Position numbers and translations under genes: made by a program. From positions 124,001-188,000 of the forward strand of contig NW_025776835.1 of NCBI RefSeq assembly GCF_021130785.1: DNA of 64,000 bases, written 5' to 3'. Under the pieces are notes generated by a model. It saw only the letters and a list, made by a program, of their open reading frames with translations, ran no database searches and was not told the origin of the DNA. The DNA comes from Homalodisca vitripennis (lineage: Eukaryota > Arthropoda > Insecta > Hemiptera > Cicadellidae). Positions 19,899 through 27,985 of this stretch are shown here, piece after piece. How positions within the stretch are numbered: the first letter of the stretch is position 1; every line of letters begins with the position of its first letter.

Positions 19899-20326
19899 AA
19901 AAAAAATTTAAACCTTTAACATTCGGGGAATTGGAAAAAATCTGCAAAAATATTAAACATTTTAGAGGAATCTTCATGAGAGATACATTACCTGAAAAAG
20001 TTAAGAAATTTGAATGTGGAATTGTGAATTTAGACTCGATTATGGGAAGTGGAACGCATTGGATTTGTTATTATAAAAATGATAAGAATGCATGTTATTT
20101 TGATTCGTATGGAAGAATTGAGGACAAACCACCTATAGAATTGATTAAATATTTGAAAAAATCAAGCGTCTACTACAATGATTCTCAGATTCAAGACTAT
20201 AAAGATCCCCCAATTTGTGGTCATTTATGTGTTTTTGTGTTGAATGAACTGAGTAATGGTAAAGATTTTAAAGAAGTTGTTAACAAATTATTGCTTAATA
20301 AATATGGATTCACAAAATATTTTTGA
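19895..20326 (+). CDS. PRO: adenain-like cysteine protease
   Basis: C5/Ulp1-fold protease that matures virion proteins. Counting from 19895, the catalytic set is His55 (THWICYY), Asp70 (YFDSYG), Gln98 or Gln100, and Cys108 (PPICGHLC), in the adenain order. The signature FRGIFMRDTLP near residue 23 is typical of the Polinton family. The frame has no ATG at its start (TTG at 19895, overlapping the previous stop); the first in-frame ATG is at 19976, inside the conserved domain. A start codon may have been lost or the 5' end shifted. The 3' end overlaps the fibre-like gene by 20 bp. Confidence 0.9.
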   Translation: MKKKFKPLTFGELEKICKNIKHFRGIFMRDTLPEKVKKFECGIVNLDSIMGSGTHWICYYKNDKNACYFDSYGRIEDKPPIELIKYLKKSSVYYNDSQIQDYKDPPICGHLCVFVLNELSNGKDFKEVVNKLLLNKYGFTKYF

Positions 20327-21437
20327 CGTATTTGGAACACAAATTATTCAAAATGTAGATAATAGTTTGAATTTTGATAGTTTGAGAAATGAGTTTGATA
20401 ACAAGTTAGAAAATGTATTACAAAACCTTCCAGATTCAGATATGTTTGCTGTCGAGATTGAAGATTTTAAAGCAGAATATGATAACAAACTTGCAAATTT
20501 CATGAGTTCAAATGAAGTTGCTGATAAAATAAAAACATTTGAAAAAGAAGTTGATGATGGTGTAAAAAAATTATTTACCAATTTAATGTCTCATATCGAA
20601 AAAGCTGATGAAATTACTGAAGCGATCAAAGTTGAAAAGAATTATGTTAGTTTGGCTAATAAGAAAAGAATTGTCGGTGTTCGACCTGGTATTGACAAAC
20701 ATGATGTTGTTGTTAAAGAACAAATTTTAAAACCTCTAAAATTATCAGAAAACATCGATATTGTTGATTTACATGATCCGAATGTTAAAAATGCCTTAGA
20801 TTTTAAAGGAAAAAGAATTAGCGGTGTTAGTAAAGGAATTAATCCATTTGATGTTGTTGTAATGATTCAATTAGAAGATCCTATTAAAATGTTTAATGAA
20901 TTAAAACAAAATTATGAGAATCATAAACAGCATGTTAAAGATTTTACAACAGAAGTCTATGAAAAACTTGAAGCGAGAAGTAAAAGATCTATAGAAAATT
21001 GTGATGAAAAATTTACAAATTTTGAGGAAAATTTCAATCTATATAAAGGCGATCTTTATGGAAAAATAACAAACTTTTTGGAACATTTCGCTAAATTTCA
21101 AGAGGGTTTTAATGAAACCGATAGAAAAAATGGTGAAGTTTTTAAAAGAGTAGTTACTAATCAATCTTTACTTCATGATAAATTAATTAAACTAGAAGAA
21201 AACTTTGGCGAAATTAATGAAAAAGTTATAAAAAATAAGCAGTCTTTTGATAAGTTTAGTTTAGATGCCACAAAAACTTTTGAGAATATTGATCATAAAC
21301 TCGTTGAATACAACGATTTATATCTCGATAAAGTAAATAAACTAGAAGAAAACTTTAATAAATTTAAAGAAGATGTTAATAAAACTTTTGAAAATATTGA
21401 TAACAGATTTAATGGATTAGGCGGCTATGATGACTAA
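20307..21437 (+). CDS. fibre-like coiled-coil protein with two beta-repeat motifs, 376 aa
   Basis: The ATG at 20307 (aataaatatgg) lies inside the protease end, and the frame is intact. Residues 1-110 are charged helices. Two related segments follow, KRIVGVRPGIDKHDVVVKEQ (121-140) and KRISGVSKGINPFDVVVMIQ (170-189), with the RI-GV-x-G-x3-D-V-V pattern of repeats in phage and viral tail or receptor-binding fibres. Residues 200-365 are a long heptad-like coiled coil with repeated LEENF elements, ending in GLGGYDD. This architecture suggests an elongated, probably trimeric virion fibre. That is inference: no receptor-binding head is evident, and a scaffolding role is possible. Confidence 0.6.
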   Translation, partial: DSQNIFDVFGTQIIQNVDNSLNFDSLRNEFDNKLENVLQNLPDSDMFAVEIEDFKAEYDNKLANFMSSNEVADKIKTFEKEVDDGVKKLFTNLMSHIEKADEITEAIKVEKNYVSLANKKRIVGVRPGIDKHDVVVKEQILKPLKLSENIDIVDLHDPNVKNALDFKGKRISGVSKGINPFDVVVMIQLEDPIKMFNELKQNYENHKQHVKDFTTEVYEKLEARSKRSIENCDEKFTNFEENFNLYKGDLYGKITNFLEHFAKFQEGFNETDRKNGEVFKRVVTNQSLLHDKLIKLEENFGEINEKVIKNKQSFDKFSLDATKTFENIDHKLVEYNDLYLDKVNKLEENFNKFKEDVNKTFENIDNRFNGLGGYDD

Positions 21438-21451
21438 TTTTCCTTATATAA

Positions 21452-21595
21452 ATGGCGCTCATATACTGTGTGAGGTGCAAAGAAAAAACTGAAACGAATG
21501 ATATAAAATACTATGCAAACATCAATGGAGTTAAAAGAATATCTGGAAAATGTGCTGAATGTAACGCAAAAAAGAGCCAATTTATAAAAACTTGA
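21452..21595 (+). CDS. small zinc-ribbon protein, 47 aa, intact
   Basis: A short intact frame that starts at a perfect ccttatataaatggcg motif 14 bases after the fibre-like gene. It has CVRC near the N-terminus and CAEC 28 residues later, separated by NGVKRISGK, and ends in a basic tail. This is the same type as the broken ribbon next to the integrase (13581-13746). Tiny CxxC...CxxC proteins of this kind recur beside capsid genes in polinton-like elements. A nucleic-acid or virion-associated role is inferred. Confidence 0.7.
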   Translation: MALIYCVRCKEKTETNDIKYYANINGVKRISGKCAECNAKKSQFIKT

Positions 21596-21623
21596 TTTTG
21601 AAATTTTTTCTTAATAAATAGAG

Positions 21624-22022
21624 ATGGCGGGACATTACAGTGCTTTCGATCTTTTTATCATGCAACACGAAAGAGATTTGAAAAAAGAACATTGGGATGA
21701 CATTTCTCAAAAATATGAATTATCCGAAGATATGATGAGATTATACGTAAACAAATTGAATTGGTATAACATTGCTAAATATCAAACTTTATCATCAGAG
21801 TTCATTCAAGAAAATATACATTATCAATTAAAAGATCATATGTCTGTTCTTTGTCTCTATCAACACTTGAGTATAAAGTTTTTGGATGAAAATAAAGATA
21901 CAGTTGATTGGAACAATATTATAGATAGCGGTTACTATCCTGTGCAGATTTTATTGAAATATGTGACCGAGATCGCAAAATTTAAGGAAGAGAATCCTGA
22001 ATATGACGAAGTAGATCATTAA
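21624..22022 (+). CDS. helical repeat protein with YQ-LS-FI motif, 132 aa
   Basis: An intact frame whose ATG follows aataaatagag, a shifted version of the start motif. The product contains LNWYNIAKYQTLSSEFIQEN and a second diverged unit, LYQHLSIKFLDENKDTVDWNNI. They resemble the short helical W-x-x-I-x-x-Y-Q-x-L-S-x-x-F-I repeats found in many large DNA virus proteins of unknown role. It sits between a zinc-ribbon gene and the major capsid gene. Function unknown. Confidence 0.65.
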   Translation: MAGHYSAFDLFIMQHERDLKKEHWDDISQKYELSEDMMRLYVNKLNWYNIAKYQTLSSEFIQENIHYQLKDHMSVLCLYQHLSIKFLDENKDTVDWNNIIDSGYYPVQILLKYVTEIAKFKEENPEYDEVDH

Positions 22023-22143
22023 AAATGACTCTAATCTTTTTAATTATTTTACTAAAATTTATATCTTTTCTTATAAAAACGTACATTAGATCGATGAAAA
22101 AATGATACACGATGTTTAAAATTTCTAAATTTTCTCTTATTAA

Positions 22144-23337
22144 ATGGCGGACTACAGAAAATATGCTAGTGATATTGAAAGGGCGGAGTTTAAAAATTTC
22201 TATCCAATTAGTAAACAACATTTGAATGAACCGAATAAAAGAACTGAGTTTAATATTGATTTTGGAGATAACTTTTGCTCGTCTAACTTCCAGTTTTATA
22301 TTTCTGGAACTTTAACAAAACAAGATGGTCAAGCATATCTTGGAACTGATAATGTTAGATTAATCGATAATTTTATACCGTTTTTATTTTCTAAGATTGA
22401 AGTAAGAAAACACAATAAATTGATAGAAGAAGTCGAAAACTGTGGTCAATTAAGCACAATTAAAGGAACTATTTCGTATTCAAAAAGTGATGTTATTTCT
22501 CAAACTTCTAATGGCTTTGAATCAGATTTTAAATTTGGTGTTTTTGAAGCAGCTGGAAATTTATCTCATTTTGGATTAGGATTTTTTGAAAATGTTACTA
22601 TTCCGATCTATAAAGGAGGATTTTATCTAAGTTTTATAAGAGCAGAAGACGATGATGTGATTCTGAAGACTGCAACTGGAAATGTTATGCCTGTTGATGG
22701 AAAAATAACAATTACAGATTTTTTTATTAGAGTTCCAATGATTGATTATAAAACCACGAGTAAAATTAGGTTGATTGATGAAATTACAAAAAGTCAAAAC
22801 ATTATGTTTAATTTTCTAGATTGGCAATGTATTGAACAAAAAGGTATTTCCGGAACAACTTATTCGTTCGATATCACAAATATTTATAGAAATATCTTCA
22901 ATCCCAAGTTCGTTATCATAGGTTTTCAAACAGATAGACAGAATAATCAAGAGAAAAATCCTTCAAAGTTTGATAGTTTGAATGTAAAAAATATCAGAGT
23001 AAAATTGAACGGTTCTTATTATCCAGATGAATTACAAAATTTAAACATTTCCGGAGGTCTTTTCAGAATCATGTATCAGATGTATCAAGATTTTAAGAAA
23101 GTTTACTGTAATAATAAGGAAATGTATTACAATCCTAAAGAATTTTTAGCGAATAGACCTATTTATGTCATTGATACAACAAAGAGTTTGACAAATATTT
23201 CTGGTTCAAAGAACGATATAATTATCAATATGGATTTTCAAAAAGCTGTTACAAACGCAATTTGTTATGTTGTTGTTGTCTCTGAGAAATTTTTAGCCTA
23301 TGATGTGATTAAGAACGATATTAGAGAAATTCAGTAG
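22144..23337 (+). CDS. MCP: major capsid protein, double jelly roll, 397 aa, intact
   Basis: Forms the virion shell in related viruses. The frame is intact from a ttattaaatggcgg start motif. Signatures of insect-Polinton capsid proteins are seen in order: YPISKQHLNEP near residue 20, VRLIDNFIPFLFSKIEVRKH near 75-95, GLGFFENVTIPIYKGGF near 144-160, ITDFFIRVPMIDY near 190-200, and FQTDRQNNQEKNPSKFDSL then VRVKLNG-type NIRVKLNGSYYP near 255-290. The length, about 400 residues, is typical for the transposon lineage, somewhat shorter than in large viruses. It is the longest undamaged gene of the element, and its stop overlaps the convergent next gene by 7 bp. Confidence 0.9.
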   Translation: MADYRKYASDIERAEFKNFYPISKQHLNEPNKRTEFNIDFGDNFCSSNFQFYISGTLTKQDGQAYLGTDNVRLIDNFIPFLFSKIEVRKHNKLIEEVENCGQLSTIKGTISYSKSDVISQTSNGFESDFKFGVFEAAGNLSHFGLGFFENVTIPIYKGGFYLSFIRAEDDDVILKTATGNVMPVDGKITITDFFIRVPMIDYKTTSKIRLIDEITKSQNIMFNFLDWQCIEQKGISGTTYSFDITNIYRNIFNPKFVIIGFQTDRQNNQEKNPSKFDSLNVKNIRVKLNGSYYPDELQNLNISGGLFRIMYQMYQDFKKVYCNNKEMYYNPKEFLANRPIYVIDTTKSLTNISGSKNDIIINMDFQKAVTNAICYVVVVSEKFLAYDVIKNDIREIQ

Positions 23338-23573
23338 TTAATGATGTTCATATTATTCTCTTTCATTCCTTCTAATATTTCAAAAATATACTCTTTCGCC
23401 ACTGAAAAATCCCGATTTCTCCCGTAATAATCTTTATAATCGTACACATAATATCCTAAATAGTTGTACAATAGAATGAAATTATTTCTATTTATCTCTG
23501 TTGTAGAAATGTAAACACAAACATTTGCGCTGAAAAATTTATATCTCGGCAGACTTAGTTCCATAATCTCCAT
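23331..23573 (-). CDS. small minus-strand protein of unknown function, 80 aa
   Basis: Starts at an inverted start motif (tttataaatggag) that supports it as a real gene. It is Tyr/Asn-rich with a central YLGYYVYDYKDYYGR segment and an acidic helical end. It is transcribed towards the major capsid gene and overlaps that gene's stop by 7 bp. A divergent start motif for the 23599 gene lies 25 bp away, so the two probably share a promoter region. No family recognised. Confidence 0.55.
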   Translation of the reverse strand: MEIMELSLPRYKFFSANVCVYISTTEINRNNFILLYNYLGYYVYDYKDYYGRNRDFSVAKEYIFEILEGMKENNMNIINY

Positions 23574-23598
23574 TTATAAAAAAAATCTTTTTGTTTAA

Positions 23599-24108
23599 AT
23601 GGAAGAGTATAATGCCAACTGTTACAAGTGTTCTAATAGAGGAGAAATTATCGATAAAAGATATTTAGTTTGTAGAGGTTGTAATTTAATTTTGTTAGAA
23701 AGACCTAAACCTAAGAAATTTCGAAATAAATTAACACATTTGAATAACCTGCTTACAAAATTGCAATATGGAGACAAGAAGCAAACAAAATTTGTTACAG
23801 AATTTAGAAAACAGAATAAAAATTTTTACTTATCTCTTGGAACCATTGACAAAATTATTTTCCTTTTCAAAGAATACATTAGGTTTGTAGGTATCGATAC
23901 ACACGTTTATTATGAAAAGATATTACCTGTATTTTTTCATTATCTGGATGTTGAATTTGTTTATGATTTTGAACCAGAAATCCTCGATGATTTTATAGTA
24001 CATTTGGAGAAATTAAACGAAGAACCTCTTGAAAAGAATGCGGTTTTACTCACATTCTCCCCGACTTCTCGAGTGAAGGTTAGCGAATTTCATTTTTTCC
24101 GTCTTTAA
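23599..24108 (+). CDS. zinc-ribbon transcription-factor-like protein, 169 aa
   Basis: An intact frame from a ttgtttaaatgga start motif. Cys8/Cys11 and Cys25/Cys28 form a TFIIB-type ribbon (CYKC...RYLVCRGC). A Pro-Lys linker and an all-helical region with FRNKLTHLNNLL, FKEYIRFVGIDTHVYYEKILPVFFHYLDV and an acidic end follow. A zinc ribbon plus a helical core is the layout of TFIIB relatives and of the poxvirus-type late factor VLTF3. Either resemblance is inferred from pattern, not from a family match. It would suit an element whose genes use a TAAATGG start-site motif. The 3' end lies 16 bases before the OB-like gene. Confidence 0.5.
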   Translation: MEEYNANCYKCSNRGEIIDKRYLVCRGCNLILLERPKPKKFRNKLTHLNNLLTKLQYGDKKQTKFVTEFRKQNKNFYLSLGTIDKIIFLFKEYIRFVGIDTHVYYEKILPVFFHYLDVEFVYDFEPEILDDFIVHLEKLNEEPLEKNAVLLTFSPTSRVKVSEFHFFRL

Positions 24109-24123
24109 ATTTTTTCTATTTAA

Positions 24124-24429
24124 ATGGAGTTCTTGAAGGAGTTAAATGATATTGGAGAATGTAAGTTTAAAGAGTATAAGAAGTTAAATGAATTGGAAGA
24201 AAGGAAGAAGTACGAAATCATGAATTTGGAGAAAATGAAAGATAAATTCGGGTTTACAATAATTGCCGAGTTGGAAGATTGTAAAGTACACTTGCCGAAC
24301 AGATTTTTGACTGTTTTGGATGAGAAAAAGATTAAAGAATTAAACAAAAATGAAAAATTACACTTGATTGTTACTGGAAAGAAGACTATAAAAGATAAAG
24401 AAATTATAACAATTAACTTTGTAGAATAA
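24124..24429 (+). CDS. TIR-encoded OB-fold-like protein C, right copy, 101 aa
   Basis: Mirror of 8669-8975 with the longer, unbroken N-terminus: the ATG at 24124 lies in ttctatttaaatggag and reads through to 24429. It has a basic helical start (about 35 residues), then strands around KFGFTIIAELEDCKVHLPNRF and a Lys-rich strand end. A single-stranded-DNA-binding OB fold is my best guess, plausible for a protein-primed replicon that exposes displaced strands. The frame difference from the left copy is one T near 24167. Confidence 0.6.
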   Translation: MEFLKELNDIGECKFKEYKKLNELEERKKYEIMNLEKMKDKFGFTIIAELEDCKVHLPNRFLTVLDEKKIKELNKNEKLHLIVTGKKTIKDKEIITINFVE

Positions 24430-24439
24430 AGTCTTAACT

Positions 24440-24703
24440 CTAAAACTTGCAGTCCCTCCCCACGTCATAGTACTGTTTTGATAACCATAGTTGGTGTCTT
24501 TCTTCATAGGAATCACATGGAATATTATCTACAGTAATACCTTTTGTTTCACACAAAATGTGGCTATATTCTATAAGAAAAATTCTATAATGCTCTTTAA
24601 TGAATTGTGTTGATAAATCTTGATACTCACAAAAATTCCTAAGAAATTCATCAATTAAGTCTTGATTATCTTGAAAGAACGTATAATATGGGAAAAATGT
24701 CAT
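24440..24703 (-). CDS. TIR-encoded small protein B, right copy, 87 aa
   Basis: Translation identical to the left copy (8395-8658), so this part of the two arms has not diverged. It converges on the OB-like gene with a 10-bp gap. Function unknown; it carries the YQDLSTQFI motif. Confidence 0.55.
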   Translation of the reverse strand: MTFFPYYTFFQDNQDLIDEFLRNFCEYQDLSTQFIKEHYRIFLIEYSHILCETKGITVDNIPCDSYEERHQLWLSKQYYDVGRDCKF

Positions 24704-24745
24704 AAAAAAACGATGAAAACTCTCTGTTTATTTATTTTTTACTTT

Positions 24746-24995
24746 CTTTTCAATATCTTTCGTAATTATATTAAATATGTAATCCCTTACTTTTTTAGTT
24801 TTTTGCCGATAGTAAAACACTCCTTTAGACGTTTTTTTCTGCAAAAGACTTTACAAGTTCTTTGAATTCTGTATCATTTAAGGAAAGTATCAACTGTTCT
24901 TTAAAATGTTTTGGTAATTCGTTGAACTCGTTAAAATTGTCTTTCTTTGTAAGTTTTTGAAATGCTAGAAACTGAAGAGAGCTTGGTGAGTTCAT
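24746..24995 (-). pseudogene. TIR-encoded small protein A, right copy, frame-broken
   Basis: Mirror of 8099-8347. The right arm reads gcagaaaaaaacg where the left arm reads gcagataaaacg. The net extra base in an A run shifts the frame about 50 codons into the gene. The left copy is therefore the better reference. Confidence 0.55.
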
Positions 24996-25349
24996 GTTGT
25001 TTACTTAGTAGAAAAGTTTTTTATTAAAGTACAGTATGTTTTTAGTAAAAATGTTTTAAATTGATTAAATTTTATTAAGATAAATCCTTTATTCGTAGCA
25101 GATTTGACAACATTTTACAAAGCACAGCTTAAGAAAGTAGAAGCTCAGATTCGGTTAATTTTTCATTCCACAGAGTAGATAGTAATGTACCGATCGCTTT
25201 TGGAGACGAACGACTGTAGATTCGGTTAATTTTTCATTGAGATTTGCTGTGTTATTTCTCAGCTTCCTTTATGGTACATTGAACAGTATTTTACATTGCT
25301 TTTCGGTCGGCTCCGAAAGTGCGCCAGGAACCCCATATTACTATCTACT

Positions 25350-25366
25350 TATATATATATATATAT
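25350..25366. repeat. TA microsatellite and right target-site duplication
   Basis: TATATA at 25350-25355 directly follows the CT terminus and matches the six bases before the left end. The run continues as TA repeat. Confidence 0.6.
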
Positions 25367-27229
25367 AATATAGAAATATAAAATATTGCTAACTTGTATG
25401 TATGTATTTGTACATTTATAAATAAAATATTTGCAAAGCTTTACAATAATTATAATACTTTATGTTACATTACTCATGATTCATACATTATAAGTATCCT
25501 CTATACATATAAAAGAGCATGTTTTTATATTTTTAATTTATATACTCAGAATTTATTTATTATAAAAATTTGTTTGTATGTAGAGGCTATGTATTTTTCT
25601 ACGGTATAGGCTCTTACTCTTCAAAGCGCCTGCACATTATAAACTACAATAACGAGACAGTTACGTATATAAAATAGCCAAACACTGTTTAAAGGCGCTT
25701 AGTTATGATGTATATTTGTTTTTCAAATGAATTTCTAGTAGAACTTAAAGCGTGAGTGTTAAACCACTTTTTAATAAAGTACATGTACGTGTACAATGGC
25801 TATAAACATACAATTTTGGCAAATTTTCTTATCGTGGTGACAAGGCAAATTATGCATCGGAGTCGGAAATATAATTTACTTGAACCAGAAGTGCCCATAC
25901 ACGGACACAACTTATGAAAAGTATGCGAAAAGAATGCTAAGCCGCGGGAAACAGCTAGTAAGTTATAAATAGTCTTAATGATAGCTGAGCACAAACATAA
26001 ATTTTGGTATATAAATGAGGATTTTTTTTAAGCGGGGAACCTACCGCCGCCTACAACTCTACTAATCTCGGATCAAAAAGTATAGAAAATTGAGATTGAT
26101 CAGGCGTCCAGTTTGAACCAAGAAGTAACTATTAAAACTACAATAAAATTATTAAAGTTTGGCTTGTTTATTTCTGCGTTGCCGAAATAAACCTCTACTG
26201 TTTATTTCGACAACGAAATAGGTACTATTTTTTAATGCTACTCAAACAAACTTCAACTTTGGGAATTTTTATCTCTAAAACATGTGATCCAATTGTTATA
26301 AAAATTATGAGTTGATATTTTTAAGTAGATATTTTAGAATTTGTTCATAACACAAATACAAGTCGTTATAAAATTAACATCTTAAATTCTATTATTGACA
26401 GAGTGGTTAAAAATATTCGGCATTGCTCACGTTATGGAAGTCTTAGACATTATCTAGGGTGTGTAATTTTGTAAACTTCCATTCAAAACTTTAATTCGGC
26501 AGACTTTGTTGAAACGCGTAAACCGCCAGACTCTCGAGGCTGGTGATGCAATGATTGTATGCGGCCCCAAGAAAAAGCATTAATAACTCTTGTTTTACTA
26601 TATTTAGCCATTTCTCTTGAGGGTCTTGGACCATCAATGGCAGGTTTAAAAGTAATTGCTTGCTAAGAAGCCACTTTGAAATATTTACATTAATTAAAAT
26701 GTTTACATTTTATCTATACGAGCGGTAGTCCTATGCAATTTAACCAGACATAGCAAACAGTGTTTGATGAAGTAGTTGACATTTTTGCCCAAAGACTACC
26801 TAAAAGGAAATCTTATACAAAGCAAGCAAACGGTCATTTTTATATTCAAAATGTCTTTCATAGTTTACTGTAGTTATGTTATTGATATAAATAACACACA
26901 TGTTTAGTTATGCAATCGTTAAAACTAACAGTGGATGATTAAACCATTTAATTATAATTTACATTACAGTACAAAACAAAAATATGTTAAATATTAATCA
27001 TAGCTTGGTCCCTTATATTAATAAATTTAAATTAATGTATGTGTTACAAAGGGCAGACTATTGGATTATGGATAGGGGTGGGGTGAAATTAACGCGGAAA
27101 GGGCCGTGGACGGCTGATTGCACAGGGATGCACAATTAATTACTAAATTCGGGGAAAACAGAAAGTAAGAAGAAAATCCAGAATTTCAAACACATCACTA
27201 AAGAAAATTTTTAGAGTGTAAACATAAAA
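25367..27229. other. host DNA without a supported gene
   Basis: Only short open frames. A segment at 25800-25960 (with ccgcgggaaacagctagtaa) resembles the 3' tails of non-LTR or other insect repeats that carry an AGC-rich 'gcccgcggc' word, but no element can be delimited. Nothing else seen. Confidence 0.5.
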
Positions 27230-27779
27230 AACAACGAAGGTAAGCGAAAAATTAATTATAAAAATTACCTACAAATATTCAATTGAGAAAAAAATACTTA
27301 ATCGGTCGAAGGACAGAGACTGACTAGGTCTATGAACTATTGCTAACCCGGAGCTGCAATGGTCGCAGTTGTGGATTATGTGCATGAGATGAAAAATTGA
27401 CTCAATAAATTTGACATTTTGGTAATTATGAGGAGTCCTATTAATACAATGTTAAATATTGTTCTCCATTAAGGCGTAAATTTTGTTAATCCCATATAAA
27501 TAACTCTTATTCTTGTGTAGTGGTCTTAACAAAGGTTCCCACGCTGTTAGGTGACACTAACTACAATATGACCTGGCTACGCTATACACACAGCATGATT
27601 AAGCTTTTTCTAACTTAAACAATCCATTTATTCTTGGAAAATAAGTTCTTAAAACCACACAGCTCAAACGAGTGGAAGACATGTTAAAAAAAAACTCGGT
27701 AAAATTCTGTTATGTTCTATGCTTGATGCCTACGGCACTCATTGTTTGCAAAGTTTGAGACGTACAGGACAAGTCAACT

Positions 27780-27985
27780 GCTGAGACAACTAACACATTT
27801 TTCGCATTTTTTGCTTACCACTCAATCATCAATAAAGACGGCAATTGTGCTGTTTGTATTTTTTCGATTTAGGCAAGGCTTTTGAAACATTGAATCACTG
27901 GCTTCTTCTCAAAAAGATACTGGATCGTGCTATTGGTGATATTACTTAGCAACGGATTCAGTCCCTTCACCTTCACATATCCCAT
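27780..27985 (+). pseudogene. fossil non-LTR retrotransposon reverse transcriptase fragment (copy A)
   Basis: The frame at about 27860-27950 encodes FFDLGKAFETLNHWLLLKKI and ends in a stop. It matches the F-x-D-L-x-K-A-F-D-x-V-N-H signature of LINE-type reverse transcriptases just before palm motif A. Flanking DNA is frame-broken and no ends are visible. It predates the segmental duplication, because its counterpart lies at 40640-40805. Confidence 0.55.

Larger units (their letters stand above)
9643..24127. promoter_or_regulatory. recurrent TWTWTAAATGG start-site motif (at least 12 sites)
   Basis: Nearly every Polinton gene begins at the same motif, a T-rich tract then T/A-T-A/T-TAAATGG, in which ATG is the start codon. 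The ATGs are at 9656, 13581, 14612, 15029, 17105, 18142, 19459, 21452, 22144, 23599 and 24124 on the plus strand, and at 8975, 16167 and 23573 on the minus strand. Shifted variants precede 20307 and 21624. The penton-like gene (17064) lacks it. Full forms read ttctatatataaatgg. A TAAATG core that fuses promoter and start codon is the hallmark of poxvirus late promoters; whether this one is a promoter, an initiator or a translation context is inference. Confidence 0.7.
7744..25349. mobile_element. Maverick/Polinton element (polinton/adintovirus type), 17.6 kb
   Basis: Seen: inverted termini beginning AGTAGATAGTAATATGGGG, repeats of about 1.25 kb at both ends, a flanking 6-bp TATATA, and inside them protein-primed PolB, RVE integrase, packaging ATPase, adenain-like protease, penton-like and double-jelly-roll capsid genes. 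Known: this gene set with AG...CT termini and a 6-bp duplication defines Polintons, which are self-synthesising transposons related to viruses with virion genes. The arms of the inverted repeat are nearly identical, suggesting recent insertion or arm homogenisation. Many internal genes nonetheless have single-base frame breaks, so this copy looks defective unless the breaks are assembly errors. Confidence 0.97.
24100..25349. repeat. right terminal inverted repeat of the Polinton
   Basis: Inverted counterpart of 7744-8998. Differences noticed include one extra base near 24832 that breaks the outermost gene, and one fewer T near 24167 that joins a longer frame in the innermost gene. Confidence 0.95.

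Noticed and set aside
7744..25349. Interpretation as a nudivirus, baculovirus or other large insect virus insertion because of the BRO gene
   Set aside because: Gene content, protein-primed polymerase, integrase, termini and size fit a Polinton; BRO genes are widely shared and not diagnostic.
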